Origin: UBA6059 sp965227155
GTDB taxonomy: Bacteria > Bacteroidota > Bacteroidia > Cytophagales > Cyclobacteriaceae
NCBI GenBank assembly: GCA_965227155.1
Contig: OZ245731.1
Location: forward strand, 3,906,001-3,970,000
Direction: 5' to 3'
DNA length: 64,000 nt
Position 1 is the first letter of the stretch. Every line of letters begins with the position of its first letter. Under the pieces are notes generated by a model. It did no database searches, was not told the origin of the DNA, and saw only the letters and a list, made by a program, of their open reading frames with translations. This document shows positions 36,932-46,047 of the stretch, in pieces. A program made the position numbers and the translations under genes.

Positions 36932-37306
36932 TTATAAATTGCCCCAGACCTTGAAAGTCAAGTTTCGTCTGCCGGCAAAGGCAGGCTACAGTCTTAGCGC
37001 TTTTTTTGGAAACAATAAAAGTAGCTTATTTGTCGTGCCTGACCAAAGACTCTAACAAAGGCGCCTGCAAGGGCATGCACAAAGGCCCATCCCGCTAAGG
37101 GGTGCACCCAAAATGAGGGAGTGGAAAGGTAAATTGGGCACCTTAAGTTCCACTAGAGATAAGTTGTAACAGCGTGTAGTAGCTGTATTTAATAGAGGGG
37201 TCAATTAAAAGAATAGTGTATGCAAAACAATGCACTAGTCCAGCTCCTTTGACTTCAATAGTCTGACAAGCCAAGATTTACTAATCCTGTCTTGCCAGAC
37301 CTTAGC
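36932..37306. other. Non-coding gap of 375 bp
   Basis: No gene with coding character was found. It contains a small hairpin, CTGCC GGCAAA GGCAG (36969-36984), and G/C-rich short repeats around 37060-37120 that differ from the AT-rich flanks. It may be a degraded repeat element or a remnant. Nothing can be assigned. Confidence 0.4.
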
Positions 37307-37957
37307 TTAAAATTTCCACCCCAAGTAAATCTGCGGTTCCAATAGAAAGTAGTTTCTCCATTTATCATCCAACTCCTTAAACCCAACAGGAGCCTTATTA
37401 TCAGAGGTCCAGAGCATACAGTTAATCTGTGGTTCTATGAAAAAATGCTCTTTCTTACCAAATGCGATATGGTAACCAAGATGATAGGAAGTATAAAGTT
37501 TAAAGCCATTTTCAATTTTATTACCGTCTAGATCCAAATAGGTTTGAAATTGCGGTAGTATTTCAGCAGTGGCAAATAAGCCTTTCCATAGCATTCGCTG
37601 GTAGGAAATGCCAATTCCTGCTGTTCGCACGTGTCCTGGATAAAATTCACTTTCTGATTCTATCTTATCCAAAAGGCCATCCCACCATGTGATGCCCATA
37701 GGTTGAAACAATCGAAAATGAGCTAACTTAACTCCTATGATGTTCTTATCATCAAGGTTGCGTTTTATATGAAACTCCAGGTGTTGTGTGCTTTTGTGAT
37801 CATTCCATGAACTCACGATAAGTCCTTCAGGAACAAAATAAGGTAAACTTACCCGCCACTTATGGGCTACTTCAGTTTCTTTACTCAAAGGAGGGTTAGT
37901 TTGAGCAGAAGCACCTAATGTGCAAAAAAATAAGAGAATTGTAAATAGGTTTTTCAT
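37307..37957 (-). CDS. Outer-membrane beta-barrel-like protein
   Basis: The start at 37957 (MKNLFTILLFF) gives a signal peptide cleaved after GASAQ. The mature part of about 197 aa is strand-rich with frequent aromatic residues (YHLGYHIAFG, FFIEPQINC, YFLLEPQIYLGWKF), ending in WKF as outer-membrane barrels do. No family name was recognised. It lies between the two TolB-TPR-AraC regulator genes and could be a target of either. Confidence 0.7.
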   Translation of the reverse strand: MKNLFTILLFFCTLGASAQTNPPLSKETEVAHKWRVSLPYFVPEGLIVSSWNDHKSTQHLEFHIKRNLDDKNIIGVKLAHFRLFQPMGITWWDGLLDKIESESEFYPGHVRTAGIGISYQRMLWKGLFATAEILPQFQTYLDLDGNKIENGFKLYTSYHLGYHIAFGKKEHFFIEPQINCMLWTSDNKAPVGFKELDDKWRNYFLLEPQIYLGWKF

Positions 37958-38163
37958 GAGACTAATAATTAATTTTTTAAAAATTCCGATTGCCAAAAAG
38001 CCCTCTCTATTAACCTTAGTTTATTTAGTAGAGTAGGAAGGAAGCATCATTCAATAATTATTTGAATTGCTTTATCTAATTGACGGTTCAAAGATGAAAA
38101 GGAAAAGAAGGTGAGTCGTCCTGAAATGAAATTCCGAACTTTAAAAGTGAGATTTAGTACCTT

Positions 38164-39978
38164 TTAAGCAGGCTTAGTTTGATTAGCTTTCAACCAGGCT
38201 TTGGGGGTCATCCCTTCGATCTTTTTAAAGTAGGTATTGAATACCGTTTTAGAATTAAAGCCGTTATCATAAGCTATTGCCAGAAGGGTAAGGTGACTGT
38301 TGGCAGGGTTTAGGGCATTCACTTTGAAGTTTTCCAAACGAAATCTATTGATGTATTCATTGAAGTTTTGCCCAATTCGTTCATTTAGCAACCAGGAAAG
38401 CTTGTTGCTGCTAATGTTTATGTTATTTGCTAGTTCGCGTAAAGAAAGGGAGGGGTTCTGAAACCACTTTTCTTCCCTCATACCTTTTTCCATAATGTCT
38501 AATGCTATATCGATTTCACTATCTGATATCAAAGCTTTAGTAGGTGTAATTTGTACTTGTGTTTCGGAATTAGGTGGCAAAAGTTCTACATTGAAAGCAG
38601 CTTGTACCAAATCCTGAAATCGCTGGTACTGGTGTAAAGGTTTGAGCAGCGGAATATTCATAAAGTTTATGATTTGACCGGTACGCATTTTGATGTTTTC
38701 CTCCAAAAAATCCAATGCCATTTCATGTTTGTCCAAATGGACCAACAAAAAAAGTTGCCAGGGAAAAAGTGTTCCTACAGAATCTTCTTTGATCATTGAG
38801 CTCACCCTGCTGATATCAATATCGATGTTTTCTTCCGGATTGACCAACTTGTACAATGCTTTGCATTCTTCAGGTCTCTCTGCCAAAGAGTTTTGATCTA
38901 AGAAGTCATTTAGCTTTTCATAATCTTTGGTAAGAATTAAGCACAGTTGTTTTAATGCAATGGGATGTGTGAAATTTGGATTAATGCTCAGTGATGCTTC
39001 TATACATTCCAACGCTTTAGTATAGTCCTCCCTTAAATAATAAATATTCGCTTTCGTGAAATAATGATTTGGCGACAGAGGGTTTATTTTCAATATATTG
39101 TCAGCATGCGATAATGCTTTTTCGAAATAACCTATGGCCGTGTATAATTCGCATAAACCTTCTTCTGCCTCTGTGTAGGATGGGTTAAGTTCTATTGCTT
39201 TTTGGAAAAAATCATGCCCCTTGATGAAGTCCCAATGCCCCCAAAAGGACAATGTCGCTTTAGCAAAATACCCTGTATAGGATTGTTTGTCCAGCCTAAA
39301 ACCTTTGCGTAGATTCTCTTCAGATAACTGTAATAATGATCTATCATTTCCCCAGGACCCAAACATGGCATAACTATACCCCAAACCAAAGTAAGGTAAA
39401 GCAAATGAGGGATCTAGCGTTACACAACGTTCGTAGAGTTCAACTGAATTTCTGATTCCATCACCATCCCACATCAAATGCTGATAACGACCTTTAAGGT
39501 AAAGGTCATAGGCCTCCATATTTTGTGTAGGCGCTTCAATGAGATGTTCTTGTATGTTGAGGTGACCGAAGTTTTCCCGAATCTGGTCTGCAATGTGTAT
39601 ACTTATTTCATCTTGAATGGCAAATATGTCTTCCAGTTCCCGATCAAAATTCTTTGACCAGAAGTGAGTGCCGTCGTTAGTACTGATCAACTGTGCTGTG
39701 ATTCGAACCCTGTTTTTGGCTTTCCGAACGCTTCCCTCCAAAACAGTACTTACACCTAATTGGTCGCCAATGGTTCGCACGTCTACATTTTTGTTCTTAA
39801 ATGCAAAAGAGGATGTGCGGGCAATGACTTTCAAGCCCTTAATAGTGGTCAGAGCATTGATTATTTCTTCGGTAATGCCATCGCTGAAATATTCATTCTC
39901 AGCGTCGGCACTCATATTCACAAAAGGGAGAACCGCAATGGACTTATTGGATGACGCTATAGGTAGGTGGTTGCTCAT
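38164..39978 (-). CDS. Second TolB/FlgO-TPR-AraC regulator
   Basis: A 604-aa paralogue of the protein at 35159 with the same order. It has a TolB/FlgO-like domain (KSIAVLPFVNMS, GITEEIINALTTIKGLKV, STVLEGSVRKAKNRVRIT), TPR repeats (about 150-430, for example LPYFGLGYSYAMFG, TEAEEGLCELYTAIG) and an AraC HTH (LSLRELANNINISSNKLSWLLNE, IAYDNGFNSKTVFNTYFKK). It follows the nucleotide cyclase gene by 131 bp on the same strand. This suggests that cyclase and regulator are separate parts of what is one fused protein elsewhere. The regulated genes are not known. Confidence 0.92.
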   Translation of the reverse strand: MSNHLPIASSNKSIAVLPFVNMSADAENEYFSDGITEEIINALTTIKGLKVIARTSSFAFKNKNVDVRTIGDQLGVSTVLEGSVRKAKNRVRITAQLISTNDGTHFWSKNFDRELEDIFAIQDEISIHIADQIRENFGHLNIQEHLIEAPTQNMEAYDLYLKGRYQHLMWDGDGIRNSVELYERCVTLDPSFALPYFGLGYSYAMFGSWGNDRSLLQLSEENLRKGFRLDKQSYTGYFAKATLSFWGHWDFIKGHDFFQKAIELNPSYTEAEEGLCELYTAIGYFEKALSHADNILKINPLSPNHYFTKANIYYLREDYTKALECIEASLSINPNFTHPIALKQLCLILTKDYEKLNDFLDQNSLAERPEECKALYKLVNPEENIDIDISRVSSMIKEDSVGTLFPWQLFLLVHLDKHEMALDFLEENIKMRTGQIINFMNIPLLKPLHQYQRFQDLVQAAFNVELLPPNSETQVQITPTKALISDSEIDIALDIMEKGMREEKWFQNPSLSLRELANNINISSNKLSWLLNERIGQNFNEYINRFRLENFKVNALNPANSHLTLLAIAYDNGFNSKTVFNTYFKKIEGMTPKAWLKANQTKPA

Positions 39979-40109
39979 TTTGTGCTATGCCTTATCAAGG
40001 CCTCTACGAACCATCAACCAATTTAAATGATTTTCTTTATATGACTTTATATGTTTGTCTATATGATGAATCGAGCATAGCATTCATCATAAAGTTTTGT
40101 AGCTATAAT

Positions 40110-41330
40110 CTAATCTACAAAATACATATCCAATTTTCCTTTTCCTTTGGCAAAGATCTTTCCACGAGAAACACATGTAAAGTCGTTTTTAATCAGTTCA
40201 TAAGTAGATGCAGATATATTGATTTTGCCCGCCTCACCTGCAGATTCTATTCTGCTGGTCGTATTTATGGTGTCTCCAAAAAGGTCATATGCAAATTTCT
40301 TTTTGCCTACAACACCTGCTACCGCAGTTCCCGTGTGTATCCCAACCCGCATTTTCCATATTAATTCATGGCTTTGATTTCTCTCTTCAAGATAGGATAG
40401 CATCTTTTGTGCCGCTATCACACAGTTTGCGGCATGATTTGTCATTTCTTTATCAAGTCCACCTGCGGCCATATATGCATCACCAATGGTTTCAATCTTT
40501 TCAACCCCAGTTTCTTCCATGATTTCATCGAATCGACCAAAAATTTCATTGAGTTCATTAACCAATGTGATAGGGGAAATGGACTCTACAAGCTCCGTAA
40601 AGCCTTCAAAGTCAGTAAAAATGACTGTAATATTCTTATGTTTTTTGGGAATTGTCGTACCGCTTTCTTTTAGATCCCTGATGATGTTTGCCGGTAGAAT
40701 ATTATGCAGAAGATCATCTGATTTTTTTTGTTCGGCCAATAGTGAATCCTCCGATCTGTCAATCAGCACAGACATGCTCCAAATCAGTGCCAGACAAATT
40801 AAACCTGAAATACTGACATTGACTACCTGTGATAAGTAGGGGTCTAGGCCGTCATCGTAAGCATTGAATGCTGATTGAAAAACCACGGTAGCAATTAAAG
40901 TCAGGCAGGCTAAAAAACTGAAGCTATGCGCAAAAATCCTTGCCTTCCGTGGGAAAGTCATATAGGGCAGGATGATGTTTAAAAAGCAAACGGTGGTAAT
41001 ACCGGATGAGTAGCCGGACAAATAAAGAAATACAAGGACAGAAACATAGGCTGCGATTGCCAACCAGGTTGAAGCCACTACTCGCATGCCTTTATGGTTA
41101 AGAACCAAAACCAATAGAAACATCACGCCCAACAATCCGTTGCATACCGCGCTAAGGTATTCAGAGACATATATGGCAATTGACATCCAAATAACATTGA
41201 ACAAAACCCCTAGCACAGCGGCTATGTTCGTTATCCGTAGATACCTTTTCTCAGTTCCCGAGAATTGTTCGCTGGCACCAATATCAATGACTCTTTGAAA
41301 GAGAGTTTCCTTTTTATCGTCAACGGACAT
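40110..41330 (-). CDS. Class III nucleotide cyclase with N-terminal membrane domain
   Basis: A 406-aa protein. Six hydrophobic helices (about 33-190) precede a linker with LLHNILPANIIRDLK and a cyclase homology domain. The metal-binding Asp are D240 (FTDFEGF) and D284 (TIGDAYMAAGG). Transition-state residues are N356 and R360 (DTINTTSR). The two purine-specifying positions are Glu280 (KIETIGD, as in guanylate cyclases) and Asp349 (YDLFGD, as in adenylate cyclases), so cAMP or cGMP cannot be chosen safely. It lies directly upstream of a TolB-TPR-AraC gene, its likely partner. No nucleotide receptor of the CRP type is in the window. Confidence 0.9.
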   Translation of the reverse strand: MSVDDKKETLFQRVIDIGASEQFSGTEKRYLRITNIAAVLGVLFNVIWMSIAIYVSEYLSAVCNGLLGVMFLLVLVLNHKGMRVVASTWLAIAAYVSVLVFLYLSGYSSGITTVCFLNIILPYMTFPRKARIFAHSFSFLACLTLIATVVFQSAFNAYDDGLDPYLSQVVNVSISGLICLALIWSMSVLIDRSEDSLLAEQKKSDDLLHNILPANIIRDLKESGTTIPKKHKNITVIFTDFEGFTELVESISPITLVNELNEIFGRFDEIMEETGVEKIETIGDAYMAAGGLDKEMTNHAANCVIAAQKMLSYLEERNQSHELIWKMRVGIHTGTAVAGVVGKKKFAYDLFGDTINTTSRIESAGEAGKINISASTYELIKNDFTCVSRGKIFAKGKGKLDMYFVD

Positions 41331-41535
41331 CTAGTTTTACTTAATCTCTTAAGATAGCTAATTAGTTTTTATTTGTAGCGATCTCCAGTTTTTGGCGGAT
41401 TATCCACTGCCAAAAATTACATTAATCAGTGGTAGGGTCTTCAATGGCATCATTTAGAGTGTGATTGAATAGCGATTGTCCTTAGGGTAGCTGGCGCTTA
41501 CCATACTACCAGTGGAATATTATTTAATAATTGAA

Positions 41536-42051
41536 TTAGTCGTTTTGCCCTTTCATCCTCTTTAAGAAATCTATTTCTTGTTTCAGCTCAATCAGTGCTT
41601 TAATTTTGAAATTAGCTTCGTTAATATAGACGTCAATCTCTCTTGAGTTTTTTTTTGGTGGAGGAGGAATTGAATAAATGCTAGGATAATAAGGATTTTC
41701 AAAGCTTCTTGAAAGACCACAAATCCCCAAAGAAATTAAGCCCTCACTTACATTTGAATAGACTATCCATCTTTCAGATATATTTTTAGGAGTGGTACTA
41801 CAACCCATTCCAATATCTATCCCATGAATTAGGGAGTCTTTGACCGTACCTATTAAAAGTTCTTCAATTTTAAAAGTGAAACGATTTTCATCTGTTTCGG
41901 TAACTATACCTATAAAAACTATTTCAGAATTATTAAGCTCCTCGCTTAATAATTCACCATGTTTCTTGCTATAATCACACATGCATGCAATACTCTTTAC
42001 AGGTAGTATAATACCTATTATTATAGAGAATATTTTTATCATCAATGTCAC
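41536..42051 (-). CDS. Exported TIMP/NTR-like protein
   Basis: A 171-aa protein. A signal peptide (ATG at 42051 or 42042) ends at SIA, so the mature chain would begin CMCDYSKK. This is the Cys-x-Cys start typical of netrin/TIMP-like OB-fold domains. It continues with SEIVFIGIVTE, SLIHGIDIGMGCS and ISLGICGLSRS, giving Cys that could pair. A proline run (PPPP) and a helical C-terminus follow. Bacterial members have no established role. It is divergent from the trp leader. Confidence 0.65.
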   Translation of the reverse strand: MTLMIKIFSIIIGIILPVKSIACMCDYSKKHGELLSEELNNSEIVFIGIVTETDENRFTFKIEELLIGTVKDSLIHGIDIGMGCSTTPKNISERWIVYSNVSEGLISLGICGLSRSFENPYYPSIYSIPPPPKKNSREIDVYINEANFKIKALIELKQEIDFLKRMKGQND

Positions 42052-42138
42052 AATTAAATAGATTGCATATTAAACCTATTTCAATTTATATAAAATACTC
42101 CTTGCATTTTACAAACGACCTGCATTAGCTTAGCAGCA

Positions 42139-42204
42139 ATGAAAATGAATAACACATATACCTGGTGGTGGCACAGCATCTTACGATACCGTGAACAGCA
42201 CTAG
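42139..42204 (+). CDS. trpL: trp operon leader peptide with three tandem Trp codons
   Basis: A 21-codon frame, MKMNNTYTWWWHSILRYREQH, ends at TAG 42202-42204 and sits 72 bp upstream of trpE. Codons 9-11 (42163-42171) are TGG TGG TGG. Three successive Trp in a leader before a terminator is the mark of ribosome-mediated attenuation. The peptide itself needs no function. A second in-frame ATG is at codon 3. It is too short for normal gene finders. Confidence 0.93.
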   Translation: MKMNNTYTWWWHSILRYREQH

Positions 42205-42258
42205 TATATTTAGAATACTGACATTGAGACCCACGCTGTTCACGTGGGTCTTTTTTTT
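42190..42258 (+). promoter_or_regulatory. trp attenuator: antiterminator and intrinsic terminator
   Basis: Terminator: AGACCCACG (42227-42235) pairs perfectly with CGTGGGTCT (42243-42251) and is followed by eight T (42251-42258). Antiterminator: CGTGAACAGC (42190-42199, inside the last codons of trpL) is the exact complement of GCTGTTCACG (42235-42244), which covers the terminator loop and the top of its stem, so the two cannot coexist. A ribosome stalled at the Trp codons leaves 42190-42199 free and allows trpE transcription. A ribosome reaching the stop codon covers it and termination follows. No separate region 1:2 hairpin was found. Confidence 0.92.
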
Positions 42259-42276
42259 GGCAAAAATTGAGATAAA

Positions 42277-43680
42277 GTGGCTTATCATCTAAAAACAAAA
42301 ACGAAAAAACAACTGGCCGATACGGTTACACCGGTGAGCATCTATCTGCGCTTGCGGGATAAATTTGCCGGTAGCCTGCTGCTCGAGAGCTCCGATTACC
42401 ATGGCAATGACAACAGCTTCAGCTACATCTGCTGCGAGCCCATAGCTAACATCGCGCTCAAAAGCAACCACCTCTCTGTCACTTACCCCGACAAGCAGGA
42501 AACCCAGACCATCAGCGATCGGCAAAGCCTGGTTGATGCCCTGCGCCAGTTTGCGCAGCAGTTTAAGACTGAAACTACTGGATACAAATTCATTCACAAT
42601 GGCATCTTTGGCTACATGGGCTATGATGCAGTGCAGCATTTCGAGGATATCGATTTTGAGCCAGGCAAAGCAGAGGATTTCACTATACCGGAAGTATCCT
42701 ATTCTGTATTTCGCTACATCCTGGCGCTTGATCACTTCAAAAATGAGCTGTACATCTTCGAGCATGATCCGCAAAATGGCAAGCCCTCCCGGTTGGAGGA
42801 AATCGCCGAGCTGATCAACAATAAAAATGTGCCGGATTTCTCCTTTGCCACAAAAGGGGAGGTGCAATCCAATTACACCAATGAGGAATACCTGAACATC
42901 GTCAAAAAAGGCATTGAACATTGCCAGTTGGGTGATGTCTTCCAGATTGTGCTGTCCCGGCGATTCACCACCCAATTCAAAGGCGATGAATTCCAGGTGT
43001 ACCGGGCACTGCGTTCTATCAATCCTTCACCTTACCTGTTTTATTTTGATTATGGCAGCTTCAAGATCTTTGGCTCCTCACCAGAGGCGCAGATCGTGAT
43101 CAAAGACCGGGAGGCCACCATCTTCCCGATAGCCGGTACTTTTCGTCGCACCGGCAATGATGCCGAAGATGCAGCTCTGGCCCGCAAGCTCTACGATGAT
43201 CCCAAGGAAAATTCTGAACATGTGATGCTGGTAGACCTGGCCCGCAACGATTTAAGTAAAAGTAGTGACCATGTGAAAGTGGAGACCTTTAAGGAAATCC
43301 AGTACTATTCGCATGTGATCCACCTGGTTTCGAAAGTAAGTGGTCAGCTGGATGAAAAAGCAGATCCACTGGAAATGGTGGGCAGCACGTTCCCCGCAGG
43401 TACTTTATCAGGTGCGCCCAAGCACAAAGCCATGCAGCTGATCGATCAATATGAAAATCGAAAGAGAGGCTATTATGGTGGGGCCATCGGTTTTATGGAT
43501 TTCAATGGAGATTTCAACCATGCCATCATGATCCGCTCATTTCTGAGTCAGAACAACAAGCTTTTCTTCCAGGCGGGTGCCGGCATAGTTGCCAAATCTA
43601 ATCCGGAAAGTGAAGTGCAGGAGGTGTATAATAAATTGGCGGCCTTGCAGAAGGCCCTCGAAATGGCGGAAAGCATATGA
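42277..43680 (+). CDS. trpE: Anthranilate synthase component I
   Basis: It makes anthranilate from chorismate with ammonia supplied by TrpG, the first step of Trp synthesis. The 467-aa protein starts with GTG. The N-terminal LLESS motif (35-39) is the Trp feedback site of the family. The chorismate-binding domain has FQIVLSRRF, FGSSPEAQI, FPIAGTFRR, HVMLVDLARNDLSK and PAGTLSGAPKHKAMQLI. The stop overlaps trpG by 4 bp. Transcription is set by the attenuator 19 bp upstream. Confidence 0.97.
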   Translation: MAYHLKTKTKKQLADTVTPVSIYLRLRDKFAGSLLLESSDYHGNDNSFSYICCEPIANIALKSNHLSVTYPDKQETQTISDRQSLVDALRQFAQQFKTETTGYKFIHNGIFGYMGYDAVQHFEDIDFEPGKAEDFTIPEVSYSVFRYILALDHFKNELYIFEHDPQNGKPSRLEEIAELINNKNVPDFSFATKGEVQSNYTNEEYLNIVKKGIEHCQLGDVFQIVLSRRFTTQFKGDEFQVYRALRSINPSPYLFYFDYGSFKIFGSSPEAQIVIKDREATIFPIAGTFRRTGNDAEDAALARKLYDDPKENSEHVMLVDLARNDLSKSSDHVKVETFKEIQYYSHVIHLVSKVSGQLDEKADPLEMVGSTFPAGTLSGAPKHKAMQLIDQYENRKRGYYGGAIGFMDFNGDFNHAIMIRSFLSQNNKLFFQAGAGIVAKSNPESEVQEVYNKLAALQKALEMAESI

Positions 43681-44258
43681 GTGGGAAACGAATATTGGTG
43701 TTGGATAATTACGACAGCTTCACCTATAATCTGGTGCACATCATCAGGCAATTGGGCTATGCCAGTCAGATGGATATTTTCCGAAACGATAAAATTGATT
43801 TGGCAGCGGTAGCAGCGTATGACAAGATATTGCTGAGTCCAGGGCCGGGTATTCCTTCGGAGGCGGGTATCATGCCCCAGCTCATCAAACAATATGCTTC
43901 CAGCAAAAGTATTTTGGGTGTTTGCCTGGGCCATCAGGCCATTGCAGAAGCCTTCGGTGGCCGCATTTTTAATATGCCCGTAGTATTGCATGGCGTAGAA
44001 GATGATGTGCAGCTCAGCGATACCAAAGATGCCATTTTCGAAGGCTTACCGGCTACTTTCCGGGCCTGCCGCTACCACAGCTGGTCGGTGGAAGTGGATA
44101 AGCCGGGCGAAGGTATTGCGATCACAGCCATGGATAATGAGGGTAGGGTGATGGCGCTACGGCACAAGGCGTATGACGTAAGAGGGGTGCAGTTTCATCC
44201 TGAATCGATACTGACAAAAGAGGGCACCACGATTATTAAAAACTGGTTGGAACTATGA
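43677..44258 (+). CDS. trpG: Anthranilate synthase component II, glutamine amidotransferase
   Basis: A 193-aa class I glutamine amidotransferase that delivers ammonia to TrpE. The nucleophile is Cys83 in LGVCLGHQA. The His-Glu pair is in GVQFHPES near residue 172. The opening ILVLDNYDSFTYNLVH and LSPGPGIP are typical of TrpG/PabA. The same subunit could also serve aminodeoxychorismate synthase, as in other bacteria. The gene is coupled by ATGA overlaps on both sides. Confidence 0.96.
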   Translation: MSGKRILVLDNYDSFTYNLVHIIRQLGYASQMDIFRNDKIDLAAVAAYDKILLSPGPGIPSEAGIMPQLIKQYASSKSILGVCLGHQAIAEAFGGRIFNMPVVLHGVEDDVQLSDTKDAIFEGLPATFRACRYHSWSVEVDKPGEGIAITAMDNEGRVMALRHKAYDVRGVQFHPESILTKEGTTIIKNWLEL

Positions 44259-45244
44259 AGCATATTCTCAATAAACTCTTTGAATACCAATCACTTTCCA
44301 AAGCTGAAGCAAGGGAGATACTGGTTAACCTGGCCCAAGGGCAGTACAATACCCACCAGGTCGCGGCTTTTCTTACCGTCTACCTCATGCGCAGCATTAC
44401 CGTAGATGAGCTGGAAGGCTTCCGTGATGCGATGCTGGAGCTTTGCATCCCACTGGAGATCGAAGAATACAATGCCATTGACCTGTGTGGAACCGGTGGT
44501 GATGGCAAGGACACATTCAATATTTCTACCCTGTCCAGCTTTGTGGTAGCCGGAGCTGGTCAGCCGGTAGCCAAGCATGGTAACAACGGCGTGTCATCTA
44601 TATGCGGATCATCCAACCTGCTGGCACATTTTGGATATGAATTTACCAATGACAAGGATAAGCTTCGCCGTTCGCTGGATGAAGCAGGAATCTGCTTTTT
44701 GCATGCCCCGCTCTTTCATCCGGCTATGAAAAATGTAGCCCCCATTCGAAAAGACCTGGGTGTGAAGACCTTCTTCAATATGCTGGGACCTATGGTTAAC
44801 CCGTCGTTTCCTAAAAATCAACTGGTTGGAGTATTTTCCTTGGAATTGGCGCGTCTTTATGGGTATTTATATCAGAAAACAGACAAGCATTTTGTGATAC
44901 TCCATAGCCTTGATGGGTATGATGAGGTATCTCTTACCGGCAGCTTTAAAATGATCACCGAAAATGCAGAACAGATCCTATCGCCGGAAGATATCGGACT
45001 GGCTACCATCAATGCTGAAACTATTGCCGGTGGCAATACTATTGAGGAATCCGCAAAAATCTTCATGAAGGTGCTGCAGGGTGAGGGTAGCAAAGAGCAG
45101 GAAGCGGTGGTACTTGCCAATGCAGGGCTGGCATTGTACTGTGGTAAGCAACTGTCCACCATTACCGAAGGTATTGAGCAGGCCCGTGAATCAATAGTCT
45201 CAGGAAGGGCACTGCAAACGTTTAAAAAACTAATGGCCATATGA
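44255..45244 (+). CDS. trpD: Anthranilate phosphoribosyltransferase
   Basis: It transfers phosphoribose from PRPP to anthranilate. The 329-aa protein shows CGTGGDGKDTFNIST (residues 78-92) for the PRPP site, VAKHGNNGVSS for Mg/PRPP, and NMLGPMVNP in the anthranilate region. It is a stand-alone TrpD, not fused to TrpG as in enterobacteria. Its ends overlap trpG and trpC by 4 bp each. Confidence 0.97.
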   Translation: MKHILNKLFEYQSLSKAEAREILVNLAQGQYNTHQVAAFLTVYLMRSITVDELEGFRDAMLELCIPLEIEEYNAIDLCGTGGDGKDTFNISTLSSFVVAGAGQPVAKHGNNGVSSICGSSNLLAHFGYEFTNDKDKLRRSLDEAGICFLHAPLFHPAMKNVAPIRKDLGVKTFFNMLGPMVNPSFPKNQLVGVFSLELARLYGYLYQKTDKHFVILHSLDGYDEVSLTGSFKMITENAEQILSPEDIGLATINAETIAGGNTIEESAKIFMKVLQGEGSKEQEAVVLANAGLALYCGKQLSTITEGIEQARESIVSGRALQTFKKLMAI

Positions 45245-46047
45245 ATATTCTGGAGAAAATAGTAGCATATAAGAAGCAGGAAGTAGCCAAACGGAAATCC
45301 TTATATCCAACCAAACTTTTGGAGCAATCCATCTATTTTGAAGGAAAGCCGGTATCGATGAGTCATTACCTCACCCGGCCTGATAAATCGGGAATCATCG
45401 CGGAATTCAAAAGAAAATCCCCCTCCAAAGGTGTGATCAATAGCCATGCGCCGGTTGAGCGCACAACCATAGGCTACATGCAGGCAGGGGCCAGTGGCTT
45501 ATCCGTGCTGACGGACATTGAGTTCTTTGGAGGTAAAAGTGAGGACCTAACCACTGCACGGCATTTCAATTTTTGCCCGATTTTGAGGAAGGATTTTATC
45601 ATTGACGAATATCAAATACTGGAGGCCAAATCTATAGGTGCGGATTGCATCTTGCTCATTGCAGCCATCTTATCACCGGAGGAGGTAAAATCTCTAGCAG
45701 GATTTGCCAGAAGCCTGGGTTTGGAAGTGTTGATGGAAGTGCATGATGAGCAGGAATTGTCCAACCATGTTTGTGATACGCTCAATATTATTGGCGTCAA
45801 TAATCGAAATCTAAAGACATTTGAAACTGACGTGGCTACCTCTCACCATCTGGCGCAAAAGATCCCAGATCAATTTGTGAAGATTTCAGAAAGTGGCATT
45901 CATGCCCCTGAAACTATATTGGAACTGCAGGAATCCGGGTTCAGGGGCTTCCTGATCGGGGAAATGTTTATGAAGCACGACCGACCGGAAAAAGCCTGTC
46001 AGGAGTTTATAGAACAATTGGAAAAGCTAAAAGCAACAGTGGCATGA
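45241..46047 (+). CDS. trpC: Indole-3-glycerol phosphate synthase
   Basis: A 268-aa TIM-barrel enzyme that closes the indole ring. It has IIAEFKRKSPSKG (Glu55 and Lys57 of the active site), the catalytic Lys in ILRKDFIIDEYQ, IGVNNRNLKTF and SESGIHAPE. It is monofunctional: TrpF is a separate downstream gene. ATGA overlaps join it to trpD and trpF. Confidence 0.97.
   Translation: MNILEKIVAYKKQEVAKRKSLYPTKLLEQSIYFEGKPVSMSHYLTRPDKSGIIAEFKRKSPSKGVINSHAPVERTTIGYMQAGASGLSVLTDIEFFGGKSEDLTTARHFNFCPILRKDFIIDEYQILEAKSIGADCILLIAAILSPEEVKSLAGFARSLGLEVLMEVHDEQELSNHVCDTLNIIGVNNRNLKTFETDVATSHHLAQKIPDQFVKISESGIHAPETILELQESGFRGFLIGEMFMKHDRPEKACQEFIEQLEKLKATVA

Noticed and set aside
36789..37055. Plus-strand open frame extending into the gap before the AraC regulator
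   Set aside because: Its first half is antisense to the TolB-like domain and its second half has no coding character.
42139..42276. A T-box or Trp riboswitch before trpE
   Set aside because: The leader peptide with WWW and simple hairpin switch explain the region; no T-box specifier or long aptamer fold is present.
42289..42975. A 228-codon minus-strand open frame inside trpE
   Set aside because: Opposite strand of trpE. The length reflects the higher G/C of this gene, not coding.
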